Source: QHXW01 sp963847515
GTDB lineage: Bacteria; Acidobacteriota; Terriglobia; Bryobacterales; Bryobacteraceae
Assembly: GCA_963847515.1 (NCBI GenBank)
Contig: CAWKAA010000002.1
Location: forward strand, 1-64,000
Direction: 5' to 3'
DNA length: 64,000 bases
Below are positions 38,022 to 46,541 of this stretch, in pieces. Position 1 is the first letter of the stretch. Each line of letters begins with the position of its first letter. The notes beneath the pieces were generated by a model, which had not been told where the DNA came from, searched no databases, and worked only from the letters and a program-made list of their open reading frames with translations. A program made the position numbers and the translations under genes.

Positions 38022-39568
38022 GCGGAGACGATACGGAAGGGGCTGGCTAGATCCGGGGGAGGCGCCGTCCGCAGCTCGCTGGAGTTGCTGTTCTCCAGCA
38101 GCGCGCGACGCAACCGGGTGCGCGTCATCTCCTGGATGTGCTGCCGGGTTTCAGCGCCGAACTTCTTCGTGACCATGTCGAGGTACACCGGATCTTCAAA
38201 ATAGTTATGGAACGCATCGTCGCGGAAGCGCAGTACCTGTGCTGCGGTAATCTTTTCGGTAGGCAGCGGCTTGCAGTCATAGCTATGTTGCGAGAAGCCG
38301 CTCCACCGCTCCGGCAGTTCCCATCCGTTTTGGACAGCCATGGTATACAGCGGCGACCCGGGGTACGCCATTGCTGAGTAAAAGTTGGCGAATTCGCAAT
38401 TCAAATCCTTGGCCAACCTGAGGGTCTGCTGCATGCTGAGGTGATCGTCATCCGGCAAACCAAAGATGTAGTTTCCGATGACTTGAATGTCGGCTTCCTT
38501 GATGAGGCGTACGATGTTGACGATATCGTCTTGATCCAGGGATTTTTCCGCCCCATCGCGCACATGCTCGCTGCCTGACTCGATTCCTAAAGCCAGCCAG
38601 CGGATACCCGCTGAGCGCAGCAATTCCAGGCGCTCCGGCCGGACGGTATCGACGCGTGCATAGGCCCAAAAGTTCAGCTTGTTCGCGTAGGGTTTGGCCG
38701 CCAGCCGCTCGCAGATTCCGGTGACGTGGGGATCATTGAGCACAAACATTTCATCAATGATCTTGAAGGTGCTCACGCCGTACGTGTTGTATAGAAAATC
38801 CACCTCCTCGACCACGCGTTCAGGCCGGCGCATGCGATAGCGATTAGTGCCGAACGGCGCGTTGATGCAACAGAACGTGCACTTATAGGGGCAGCCCAGC
38901 GATGTGTAAATAGAGGCATACGGTTTGCGGGAAGCCAGGTCCCCAAAGCTCTGCCAATTATGCGCGCGGTAGGTGAGCATTGGCAGCAGGTGCCAGGTGT
39001 TGCCATGCAGATCGGCGTCGAGGTCTTTGATGAGTCCCGGAGCAGGATTCAGTCGCACACCGGCATCATCGCGCCAGACCAAGCCGTCTACCTTGCTGAA
39101 ATCAGCGGATGCGCGCGCGTCCAGTGCTTGCAACAGTTGGTGGACCGTGATAGGCCCTTCGGAGTTGCAGGCAAAATCGACAGCTTCTTCACGCATGGTG
39201 CGCTCGGGAAGCGCAGCCACGTGCCCGCCCACAATGATAATCTTCTGTTGGGGATCAAGTTCCTTGATGGCTTGGATGATCAGACCGGCGCCGGCCATTT
39301 GCTGGGTGGAGGCCGAGGGCTGGTGGCCGAATACCACCATACCGACAAGGCGCGGCTTCCGTCCGTTTACCTCATGAGCGACGGCCACTGGGCTCTTGTT
39401 CCCCGCTTCAGAATCAAGGATTTCGACCGAGTAACCCCGATCTAGCACATAGCCACCAAGAAGGCGGCACCACAGCGGTGGCTCGACGGCGCTCAGCTCA
39501 GCACTCAGGTCCTGGTAGATCAGCTCGCGCCCGCCAGGGTTAATGAGTAACAGATCCAATTTCGCCAT
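38018..39568 (-). CDS. B12-binding radical SAM protein
   Basis: 516 residues. Residues 1-150 are a Rossmann-type B12-binding-like domain (LLLINPGGRELIY, GGYVLDRGYSVEILDSE, KIIIVGGHVAALPER) without the D-x-H-x-x-G motif. The radical SAM core follows with C226, C230 and C233 in SLGCPYKCTFC, then WLALGIESGSEHVRDGAEKS. Such class-B-like enzymes perform C-methylations, rearrangements or epimerisations on unactivated carbons. It lies between the sugar-dehydratase group and hddC in one operon, so a carbohydrate or its lipid carrier is the probable substrate. The reaction cannot be read from sequence. Confidence 0.75.
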   Translation of the reverse strand: MAKLDLLLINPGGRELIYQDLSAELSAVEPPLWCRLLGGYVLDRGYSVEILDSEAGNKSPVAVAHEVNGRKPRLVGMVVFGHQPSASTQQMAGAGLIIQAIKELDPQQKIIIVGGHVAALPERTMREEAVDFACNSEGPITVHQLLQALDARASADFSKVDGLVWRDDAGVRLNPAPGLIKDLDADLHGNTWHLLPMLTYRAHNWQSFGDLASRKPYASIYTSLGCPYKCTFCCINAPFGTNRYRMRRPERVVEEVDFLYNTYGVSTFKIIDEMFVLNDPHVTGICERLAAKPYANKLNFWAYARVDTVRPERLELLRSAGIRWLALGIESGSEHVRDGAEKSLDQDDIVNIVRLIKEADIQVIGNYIFGLPDDDHLSMQQTLRLAKDLNCEFANFYSAMAYPGSPLYTMAVQNGWELPERWSGFSQHSYDCKPLPTEKITAAQVLRFRDDAFHNYFEDPVYLDMVTKKFGAETRQHIQEMTRTRLRRALLENSNSSELRTAPPPDLASPFRIVSA

Positions 39569-39586
39569 ACGGATTTTCCCCCACCC

Positions 39587-40582
39587 TTATCCGTTCAATC
39601 TATCAGAATTCAGTGCTGTTCCGCTGCCGCAACGCGTCTGACAGCATTTCAGGAACCAGGCGTAGGTGCGTTCCAGGCCTTCCCTCAAAGAAATCGCCGG
39701 TCGCCATCCGGTGGCGCGAATCAGCGTATCGTCCAGCACTTTCCGTGGCATCCCGTCCGGCTTGGATGTATCGAAATGGAAGCCTCCGGTATAGCCCACG
39801 ACCTCAGCTATCAACGCTGCCAGATCGGCAATGCTAATATCCTCGCCACCCGCCACATTAATGATCTCTTCGCTCGAGTAGTTCTCCATAAGATGAAGGA
39901 GCCCACGGGCGGCGTCGTCCACATACAGGAACTCGCGACTAGGCCGGCCTGTGCCCCACAGTTCCACCTTGCGCGCGCCTTCGACCGCCGCTTCGTGAAG
40001 GCGGCGGATCACGGAGGGGATTACGTGGCTGCCGGCCAAATCGAAGTTATCGCCAGGGCCGTAAAGGTTGGTGGGCACCACGGCGATAAAATCATTTCTA
40101 AATTGACGCCGGTACGCTTGGCAAAGCTTCACGCCCGCTACTTTGGCGACCGCGTACCATTCATTAGTCGGCTCGAACGGACCGGTAAGTAACGTTTGTT
40201 CGCGGATAGGTTGCTCCGCTTGCCGGGGATAAAAGCAGGAGGAACCGAGGAACATCAGCTTTCTCACACCGGATGCCGCGGCGGCGTGAATGACATTGGC
40301 GGCGATCAACAAATTGTCGTATAGGAAGTCGGCGGGCCGGGTGCGATTGGCTTCGATGCCACCGACCAACGCGGCAGCGATGAAGATCGCATCTGGCTTG
40401 TTACCGGCAACCCAAGCGTGGACGGCGGCCTGCTCCCGCAGATCGCAGCCGGCCCGGCTCACCGTCAACAGCTCGGCGCCTTTTTCCGTAAGGGCTCGGC
40501 AGAGGGCACTGCCCACCATCCCCGCATGACCGGCCACCCAGATCCGTTTGCCCGTAAGGCAAAAGAAATCAGTCGTTGCCAT
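39587..40582 (-). CDS. fcl: GDP-L-fucose synthase-like SDR (C4 reductase/epimerase)
   Basis: 331 residues from ATG 40580-40582, 14 bases inside the end of the upstream gene. NADP loop RIWVAGHAGMVGSALCRAL, LGSSCFYPRQAEQPIREQTL (Ser), YAVAKVAGVKLCQAYRRQF (Y-x-x-x-K), VPTNLYGPGDNFDLAGSHVI: these are the GDP-fucose synthase landmarks. The family epimerises at C3/C5 and reduces the 4-keto group of GDP-4-keto-6-deoxymannose. ColC and the heptose reductases of Campylobacter are homologues. With a ColD-like gene and hdd genes nearby, the substrate could be a 3,6-dideoxy or heptose derivative rather than fucose. Confidence 0.82.
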   Translation of the reverse strand: MATTDFFCLTGKRIWVAGHAGMVGSALCRALTEKGAELLTVSRAGCDLREQAAVHAWVAGNKPDAIFIAAALVGGIEANRTRPADFLYDNLLIAANVIHAAAASGVRKLMFLGSSCFYPRQAEQPIREQTLLTGPFEPTNEWYAVAKVAGVKLCQAYRRQFRNDFIAVVPTNLYGPGDNFDLAGSHVIPSVIRRLHEAAVEGARKVELWGTGRPSREFLYVDDAARGLLHLMENYSSEEIINVAGGEDISIADLAALIAEVVGYTGGFHFDTSKPDGMPRKVLDDTLIRATGWRPAISLREGLERTYAWFLKCCQTRCGSGTALNSDRLNG

Positions 40583-41513
40583 AAATGGAATTCCGTAGCA
40601 TCCGATAGCCCTTGATGAGCTCCCGAATCCCATCATCCAGCGAAAATTGCGGCCGGTAACCGGTGCGCTCGATTTTCTCGTTGGAAACGATGTAGTCGCG
40701 TTTGTCGGGGTCCTCGCCAATGGGTGCTTCCAGAAACATGAAACTCGGCAAATGCTGCTGGATCCGCTGGCATAGCTCCAGCTTGGAGAGGTTGGCGTCC
40801 GACAGGCCTACGTTATAAGGCTCGTCTCGCATGGTGCCGAAGTTACAGATGCCGTGGAGAAACACCCGAGCCACATCGCGCACATGGATGTAGTTGCGTT
40901 TGAAATGTGCCTCAAAGAGTACGACGGCTCGATCATGGACAGCTCGATAAACGAAATCGTTCACCAGCAGATCGATCCGCATACGAGGCGACATGCCGAA
41001 GACGGTGGCCAATCGGAAACTGATGCTGTTGCCGCGCTCCAGCACGGCCTGTTCGGCTTCCACCTTGGTGCGGCCGTAAAGGGAGATGGGGCGGAGCGGC
41101 GTTTCCTCCGTGCAAAACTTGCCTGCCTGGCCAATGCCATAGCCGCTGTTAGTGATCGGCGTAAGGATCCGCTGCTCCCGACTTGCGTGCTTGATCAGCG
41201 TGAGGATCGCATCGCGGTTGAGCGTTTCGGCGCCAATCTTGTCGTTGTTGCATAGGGGCGCGCCTACCAGCGCAGCGAGCGGAATGATGATATCGGCGCC
41301 GCGCAGCAGGGGTTTGAGTACCTCGGGGTCCCGGGCATCGCCGCGATACACCTCGAAGTTCGGGTCGGAGCAAAGCTGGTTTAAGGATGCCTGGCCGAAC
41401 AGAAAATTGTCCAACACGGTCACCCGAAATCCTTCCGCTAGCAACGCCGGAACCAAACTGGAACCAAGATAACCGGCGCCGCCTGTTACGAGGATGGAGT
41501 CGGGTTTGGTCAT
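40569..41513 (-). CDS. NAD-dependent epimerase/dehydratase (extended SDR)
   Basis: 314 residues. NAD loop ILVTGGAGYLGSSLVPAL, DNFLFGQASL, catalytic Ser region PITNSGYGIGQ, and SLYGRTKVEAEQAVLER giving Y-x-x-x-K. IHVRDVARVFLHGI and EPYNVGLSDANLSKLELC are typical of nucleotide-sugar SDRs of the GalE/RmlB type. I cannot tell epimerase from 4,6-dehydratase or 4-reductase; the absence of the D-E-V-Y-G motif of RmlB argues against a dehydratase. Four bases separate it from the ColD-like gene, so it acts in the same sugar pathway. Confidence 0.75.
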   Translation of the reverse strand: MTKPDSILVTGGAGYLGSSLVPALLAEGFRVTVLDNFLFGQASLNQLCSDPNFEVYRGDARDPEVLKPLLRGADIIIPLAALVGAPLCNNDKIGAETLNRDAILTLIKHASREQRILTPITNSGYGIGQAGKFCTEETPLRPISLYGRTKVEAEQAVLERGNSISFRLATVFGMSPRMRIDLLVNDFVYRAVHDRAVVLFEAHFKRNYIHVRDVARVFLHGICNFGTMRDEPYNVGLSDANLSKLELCQRIQQHLPSFMFLEAPIGEDPDKRDYIVSNEKIERTGYRPQFSLDDGIRELIKGYRMLRNSIYGND

Positions 41514-41517
41514 GGAC

Positions 41518-42690
41518 TTATGCGCAGGCCCGATCCAGAACTCCCCGCAGGCGGGTGAGTTGCGGCGTCAGGTCGTGTGGAAAATTGCCAACGAAAAACC
41601 CGCGGTCGTGCGCCAGGTCGGCATTGGGGACGCCACCGTCTACCACATCGTAATCGAAATACCGGATAACGTCATGGCGGAGAAAGCAGCCGCCGGTAAT
41701 AATGCGGAAGCCGATATCCGCGTCGCGCAGGGCTTGGAAAACGCAATCGCGGTCAATTTGGCAGATCGGGTTCAGAATAATAGTGAACGAGAAGGAGGAA
41801 CTTTTGCCGTGTTCGCATTGCAAAATGAAGCGCTCGTCGTCCGCAAATAGACTGTGGAATACCGTCAGATTGCGACGGCGCTGTGCGGTCATGGCTGGCA
41901 ATTTTTTCAGTTGCTCGCGGCCCACGGCGCCACTCAGCTCCAGAGGCCGAACGTTATACCCAGGCAGAATGAAACGGTAGGCTTCGAAGTGATCGTCGCC
42001 GCCGCGTTTGAAAAGGGGGGATTCCGCAGGCAGGTCGCGCGTCCAGCCGTGAGCGCGCAGCGAACGCAGCAAGTGCTCGAGCTCGAGATCATTCGTCAGA
42101 ATGATGCCGCCCTCCATAGTGGAAATGTGGTGCGAGAAGAAGAAACTAAACGTGTTGAGGTGGCCGAAGGTACCGGTCTTGCGGCCGTCCAATTCGGCAT
42201 CCATCGACTCGCAATTGTCCTCGATCAGGTATAGTCCGTGCTGCCGGGCGAACCGTTCCAGCACGTCCAGAGCCGCCGGATTCCCCAGAATGCTAACGGC
42301 CACAATGGCGCGGGTGCGTGGCGTGAGCGCGCGCTTGAGTTTGCTCACATCCATGTTTAGGGTAGATAGCTCCACATCGACGAAGCGCAGCTTGAGCCCG
42401 TACTGCTGTAAGGGATGAAAGGTCGTGCTCCAGGAAATGGCGGGCACGATGACTTCGTCACCGCGCTGGAGCGGCCGGTCTCTTTTGTAGAACAGCGCCG
42501 CCACAGCGACCAGATTGGCGGACGAGCCGGAGTTGACCATGACCCCATATTTCATGCCGAAATACGCAGCGAATTCCCGCTCGAACGATGCAACTTCCTC
42601 GCCCATAGTAAACCGGCCGCGCTCGACCGAACGGTGCACGGCTTCAATCTCCTCTGGACCCCAGGTGGATGCGGACAGTTCGTAAAACAT
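41518..42690 (-). CDS. ColD-like PMP-dependent 3-dehydratase (DegT fold)
   Basis: 390 residues from ATG 42688-42690. DegT/DnrJ/EryC1/StrS fold: MVNSGSSANLVAVAALFYKR, VPAISWSTTFHPLQQYGLK, YLIEDNCESMDAELDGRKTG. At the PLP-lysine site the sequence is FFFSHHISTMEGGI (residues 183-196): His187/His188 occupy the place of the lysine. The same replacement marks ColD (GDP-4-keto-6-deoxymannose 3-dehydratase, 388 residues) and RfbH/E1, which use PMP to remove the C3 hydroxyl instead of transaminating. So the likely product is a 4-keto-3-deoxy nucleotide sugar. A generic aminotransferase label would be wrong. GDP is the probable carrier given fcl and hddC. Confidence 0.82.
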   Translation of the reverse strand: MFYELSASTWGPEEIEAVHRSVERGRFTMGEEVASFEREFAAYFGMKYGVMVNSGSSANLVAVAALFYKRDRPLQRGDEVIVPAISWSTTFHPLQQYGLKLRFVDVELSTLNMDVSKLKRALTPRTRAIVAVSILGNPAALDVLERFARQHGLYLIEDNCESMDAELDGRKTGTFGHLNTFSFFFSHHISTMEGGIILTNDLELEHLLRSLRAHGWTRDLPAESPLFKRGGDDHFEAYRFILPGYNVRPLELSGAVGREQLKKLPAMTAQRRRNLTVFHSLFADDERFILQCEHGKSSSFSFTIILNPICQIDRDCVFQALRDADIGFRIITGGCFLRHDVIRYFDYDVVDGGVPNADLAHDRGFFVGNFPHDLTPQLTRLRGVLDRACA

Positions 42691-42695
42691 ATTGC

Positions 42696-43784
42696 CTAGA
42701 ACGGGCCGCGGAACTGCATCTGGTACGCGAGCCTGGCGCGCTTTTGGTCGGGCTCCCATGCCACGCCGGGCCGGACCATCGCGTGAATACGTGCGGCGAT
42801 GGTGGCCGGGTTGGGATAGAACTCGTGTTCGAGCGTAGGGCTGGGCGGGCAACTGGTGGGGGCGAAACCCAAACGTGAGAGTTGAACAGGCCGCGTGACG
42901 CGCTCGGCCACGCGCGCCACGATCTCGGCGCTGGCCCCGCAGTTCAGCCAGGCATTGTCCACCACCAACAGCTTGCCGGTGCGCTCGACCGAAGCCACGA
43001 TCGCCTCGGTATCGAGGGGCGAGAGCCAGATCGGGTCGATCACCTCCGCGTGGACGCCTTCGTCCGCTAACATTTCCTGAGCACGTAGGCACTCCATTAC
43101 CATATTGGAGATAGCCACCACAGTGATATCGTCGCCGTGCGTAATGACGCGGCAACTGCCTGGCTCTACGATAAAGGAATCTTCAGGAACATAGGCTTCA
43201 CTGAAATAAAGCAGCCGGTGCTCCACAAATATGACAGGGTTGTCGTCACGAATGGCCGCGATCATGCATCCCTTGGCATCATGCGCGTTGGAAGGCGCCA
43301 CCACTCTCAGGCCGGGGATGTGCATGAATAACGAGTGCAGGCCCTGGGAATGCTGCGCGCCCTGCCCCCAGCTCTTCCCGATCATACAGCGAACCACCAT
43401 GGGCACGTTCACGGTTCCACCATACATATAGTGCGCCTTGGAGGCCATGTTGACCAGTTGGTTCATGCACAGCATAACGAAATCCATACGGATATGGACA
43501 TGGATCGGGCGCAGGCCAGCCATAGCGGCGCCGACGGCTACGCCAGTCATGGCGTCTTCGGAAAGCGGCGTGTTAAAGACTCGCCGCGGCCCGAACCTTT
43601 GCTGCAGGCCGCGAGTGGATCCCTGAATGGCCTTATGGTCATCAACATCGAGGCCAAAAAGGAACACGCGCGGGTCGCGCTCCATTTCCTGGGCGACGCC
43701 TTCGCAGAGCGCATCCACGTAGCGCAGCACGCGTAGCGGCGAGGCATCCAGGACGCCGGCAGGCGCTCGGCTAAGCATAGACAT
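42696..43784 (-). CDS. TPP-dependent dehydrogenase E1-like beta subunit
   Basis: 362 residues from ATG 43782-43784, overlapping the alpha-subunit stop by 14 bases (an ATG six bases later is also possible). Transketolase central-region fold: VFNTPLSEDAMTGVAVGAAM, RPIHVHIRMDFVMLCMNQLV, WGQGAQHSQGLHSLFMHIPG (His-containing loop) and LRVVAPSNAHDAKGCM. C-terminal domain VIDPIWLSPLDTEAIVASVE. In pyruvate or acetoin dehydrogenases this subunit pairs with E1-alpha and passes the acyl group to E2, but no E2 or E3 is encoded here. Linked genes make nucleotide sugars, so transfer of a two-carbon unit to a keto sugar is a reasonable alternative. Confidence 0.85.
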   Translation of the reverse strand: MSMLSRAPAGVLDASPLRVLRYVDALCEGVAQEMERDPRVFLFGLDVDDHKAIQGSTRGLQQRFGPRRVFNTPLSEDAMTGVAVGAAMAGLRPIHVHIRMDFVMLCMNQLVNMASKAHYMYGGTVNVPMVVRCMIGKSWGQGAQHSQGLHSLFMHIPGLRVVAPSNAHDAKGCMIAAIRDDNPVIFVEHRLLYFSEAYVPEDSFIVEPGSCRVITHGDDITVVAISNMVMECLRAQEMLADEGVHAEVIDPIWLSPLDTEAIVASVERTGKLLVVDNAWLNCGASAEIVARVAERVTRPVQLSRLGFAPTSCPPSPTLEHEFYPNPATIAARIHAMVRPGVAWEPDQKRARLAYQMQFRGPF

Positions 43785-44724
43785 TCGTGTAGAGTTCCTT
43801 GGGGTCGGGAAGCGGACTCGTTTCAGCGAAGTGAATGGCGGAGGCGATTTCGCGCTCGATTGCGCTGTCAATTTCCGCTTTAATAACCTGATCGAGTTTC
43901 TCGCCGACGATCCGCACCTGGTCGTTCTCCACCCAGGGTCGCAGTTCGTCGCGGGTGCGGTACCCGGCCTCGTAGTCCTCGCCTGGACCGACGTGTTCCT
44001 TCCAACGGTAGGTCTGGCACTCGATAAACACAGGGCCGGAGCCCTGGCGAATGCTTGCGTAGGCTTCGGCGGCGTGTTCCCAGAGAGTCAGAACGTTGGA
44101 ATCGCAGACTTGGTGGGTGGGGATGCCATAAGTTTGGACGCGTTCACAGAGACGGGTGGTGGCCCAACGCTTCGAAATGTGTGTGTGGATCGCGTATCCG
44201 TTGTTTTCGCAGACGAACAGCACTGGCAACTTGTGCAGAGAGGCGAAATTCAGGCTTTCGTAGAAAACGCCCTCTTCGGTGCCGCCATCGCCGAAGAAGG
44301 CCGCGACGACCCGGCCTTTCCCTTCTCGCTGCAGCGCGAGGGCGTATCCCACTGCAATCGGTATTGTGGTACCGACGACAGCGGACGTGCCGAGGATGTA
44401 CTGATCCATGCCGATGATGTGCATGGAGCCGCCCTTGCCACGCGCGCACCCAGTGTCCTTGCCGTAGAGTTCAGCGAACATGGCCGGCAGATCGCCGCCC
44501 TTGGCAATATAGGCAGCATGGCTGCGGTAAGTACCTGAGACGACGTCGTCAGGGCGCAGCGGATCGCAAATGCCTACGGCTACAGCTTCCTGACCAATCG
44601 AGAGGTGCACCGGGCTTCTGATTTTGTCGGAAGGATAAATCCGGGCAATTTCTTCCTCCGCGCGGCGAATTAACTGGAGTTTGCGGTATATCCGAGCTAG
44701 GTTCGGCTTTGCAATGTTTAACAT
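43771..44724 (-). CDS. TPP-dependent dehydrogenase E1-like alpha subunit
   Basis: 317 residues from ATG 44722-44724. It includes SPVHLSIGQEAVAVGICDPL, SGTYRSHAAYIAKGGDL, CARGKGGSMHI and GTSAVVGTTIPIAVGYALAL. The TPP/Mg motif is FFGDGGTEEGVFYESLNFAS followed by VLFVCENNGYAIHT (G-D-G ... N-N), so cofactor binding looks intact. It heads the 13-kb minus-strand operon. A metabolic pyruvate dehydrogenase would normally be next to lipoyl E2 and E3 genes; here the partner genes are a beta subunit and a ColD-like dehydratase. The avilamycin proteins AviB1/AviB2 are a precedent for such a pair in branched-sugar formation. Confidence 0.87.
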   Translation of the reverse strand: MLNIAKPNLARIYRKLQLIRRAEEEIARIYPSDKIRSPVHLSIGQEAVAVGICDPLRPDDVVSGTYRSHAAYIAKGGDLPAMFAELYGKDTGCARGKGGSMHIIGMDQYILGTSAVVGTTIPIAVGYALALQREGKGRVVAAFFGDGGTEEGVFYESLNFASLHKLPVLFVCENNGYAIHTHISKRWATTRLCERVQTYGIPTHQVCDSNVLTLWEHAAEAYASIRQGSGPVFIECQTYRWKEHVGPGEDYEAGYRTRDELRPWVENDQVRIVGEKLDQVIKAEIDSAIEREIASAIHFAETSPLPDPKELYTNVYA

Positions 44725-44782
44725 GGTGAACTGAGCGCTGGCCGACAACTCGGCTCGGCGCCTCCGCAGGTGAGTAGAATCT

Positions 44783-44788
44783 ATTATA
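44783..44788 (-). promoter_or_regulatory. candidate -10 box for the minus-strand sugar operon
   Basis: A perfect TATAAT on the minus strand lies about 60 bases upstream of the E1-alpha ATG in an AT-rich island. No good TTGACA is found 16-18 bases further upstream. Confidence 0.35.
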
Positions 44789-44925
44789 TATACTTCGTGT
44801 CGGCAGCGAAACCAGGATTTCGTAGGTCTTCGGCTCTAAGCAGCGCTCCGGACCGGGAATGCCGAGGTCTTTTTTTAGTCTTTAGCCTTTACTGTGGTGC
44901 GACCATCTGCTCTTCGTCTTGTGTT

Positions 44926-44931
44926 TATAAT
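44926..44931 (+). promoter_or_regulatory. candidate -10 box for the sulfotransferase-like genes
   Basis: A perfect TATAAT about 33 bases before ATG 44964. Transcription from it would begin near 44938, leaving only five bases before the in-frame GTG at 44943, which favours the ATG. No clear -35 is seen. Confidence 0.35.
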
Positions 44932-44963
44932 TAGTTTGTTTCGTGACTTCTTGCAGTAATCTG

Positions 44964-46538
44964 ATGCCCTCTGAACCACTTCTCCCGCTCGTGATCGGGC
45001 CTCCGCGTAGCGGGTTCACGCTGCTCAGCAGCGTGATGGTGCATTTAGCTCAGTTTAGGCCGTCGAAGTGGGATGGCGACCTGCGCCAGACGGTGCTCAA
45101 CACCGTCGTCGACACACTCGGCTGGTCGGTGTCCGATGCCGTCGTTCGCGCGATCTCTGACGAAGGGCTGGCAGACGATCTCGTTTACAATCGCAATTTC
45201 CGTGAGCTAACGGGCGGGCCGAAATGGATCGACGCTGCCGACCCAGGTCGGGCCTGCTTTCGTAAATACATCGGCATCCGAGGCGGTGGTGACTTGAGCC
45301 TCGTGACGGCTCATCCACGCGCGACGCTCGACCACGACATCGTAGTCCACTCGCATGTGGATCCGGAACTCTGGCTCAAACACCCTGGGTATGTCCGTTA
45401 TCGGAAGTTCGCCTCCATCCGCAATCCGATCGGCATCATCAACTCGTCGATCTTCTCGCTGAACGCGCTGGCCAGCGAATACATCCAGAAATTCCTGCCG
45501 CCCCAGCAGGACCACGATGAACTGCGTCAGGACCAGGCCCTCTACAAGATGACCGATCTCAATTTCTTCGGTGGGCTAGCCGGCCACCTAAGACGCTACC
45601 TCGAGACGTTCGTCAAAGTCCGCAAGTGCTACACGGTCATGCGCTGGGAGGATCTCATCGACCACCCGGTACCGACCATTCAGTCCCTCGGCCGCGCCTG
45701 CGGTCTGACGGTCGATGATGAGCAGGCCACCGCGATATGGCAGCAGCTTGACCATCGCAATCTGACGGGGGCGCACAAGCACAATTACAGGAGGGGCTTC
45801 GGCATTGTCGGCAATTGGCGTCAGTGGTTGACCAATCATCATCTCCGCCTCATCCGCAACGAGGGGCTCGGCTCGTTGATCGAAGCTCTCGGCTACGATC
45901 CCAACGAAACGCTCGACGAAGCGGCGTATACCCCGTTTCAGCGCGAGATCTCCGGAATGATCGCCCGCGGCCAGGTGTACGACGACTATCCCGACCGGGA
46001 TTTGTTCACGTTTGCATTCAACAAATCGAACATCGATATCGAGAAGTTCAAGTTTCGCCGCTATCCTTGGCGGACTCATACCCAGATCGAGCGCTCTTGT
46101 TTTGCTGATCCTGGCCTGGAGCTGCGAATCTGGGACGTTGCCGAGGCAGCAACGGAGCTGCTCAATGGCTTTTTGACCGATCTGCTTGCCTGCGACTATA
46201 CAACTCGCGAGTCGGCACGACCTGCGGTCGAGCGACTCTTCGCCGAGCACGAAGCAGAACTCGGCCACCGGGCGCCAGCGCGATTCACAGAAGCGCGGAT
46301 CGCCTGCCTCGCCGTCCTCAGCTCCGACGCTCCCCCCGCCTTCGCTCCGCCGCGCTTGGTTAAGACGGTCGGTGTGTATAACATTGTGTGTTATGGGCAA
46401 CGATTCTACGGCCTGCCACAAGCGTTGGGAGCGGTTGATTTGGCTAAGGACGACGTGGCCGGGCGGCCGGGCGTGGTCATCGGCGAGGATCTGGTGTCGG
46501 TGGAACAACGGGTTGCGCATTCTTCGAATGCCGGCTGA
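44964..46538 (+). CDS. sulfotransferase-like protein with C-terminal GFN-YGVPQ module
   Basis: 524 residues from ATG 44964 (GTG 44943 also in frame). LPLVIGPPRSGFTLLSSVMV is the P-x-S-G loop of PAPS sulfotransferases. YRKFASIRNPIGIINSSIFS matches the 3'-phosphate site, with R-N-P instead of R-D-P, and CYTVMRWEDLIDHPVPTIQS follows as usual. The last 56 residues (YNIVCYGQRFYGLPQALGAV and on) are a copy of the module shared by the next genes. Probably sulfates a sugar of the exported glycan. It is separated by three bases from the next sulfotransferase-like gene. Confidence 0.68.
   Translation: MPSEPLLPLVIGPPRSGFTLLSSVMVHLAQFRPSKWDGDLRQTVLNTVVDTLGWSVSDAVVRAISDEGLADDLVYNRNFRELTGGPKWIDAADPGRACFRKYIGIRGGGDLSLVTAHPRATLDHDIVVHSHVDPELWLKHPGYVRYRKFASIRNPIGIINSSIFSLNALASEYIQKFLPPQQDHDELRQDQALYKMTDLNFFGGLAGHLRRYLETFVKVRKCYTVMRWEDLIDHPVPTIQSLGRACGLTVDDEQATAIWQQLDHRNLTGAHKHNYRRGFGIVGNWRQWLTNHHLRLIRNEGLGSLIEALGYDPNETLDEAAYTPFQREISGMIARGQVYDDYPDRDLFTFAFNKSNIDIEKFKFRRYPWRTHTQIERSCFADPGLELRIWDVAEAATELLNGFLTDLLACDYTTRESARPAVERLFAEHEAELGHRAPARFTEARIACLAVLSSDAPPAFAPPRLVKTVGVYNIVCYGQRFYGLPQALGAVDLAKDDVAGRPGVVIGEDLVSVEQRVAHSSNAG
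46368..46517 (+). other. GFN-YGVPQ module, copy 1
   Basis: Encodes YNIVCYGQRFYGLPQALGAV-D-L then PGVVIGEDLVSVEQRV. This is the clearest copy of the ~50-residue module, at the C-terminus of the first sulfotransferase-like protein. Confidence 0.7.
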
Positions 46539-46541
46539 CGC

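Noticed and set aside
41518..43155. Longer 545-residue version of the ColD-like protein
   Set aside because: The extra N-terminus is Arg-rich antiparallel-frame text overlapping the E1-beta gene; the family start is ATG 42688-42690.
42696..44724. Ordinary pyruvate dehydrogenase E1 for central metabolism
   Set aside because: No E2 or E3 gene and full embedding in a nucleotide-sugar operon make this less likely, though not excluded.
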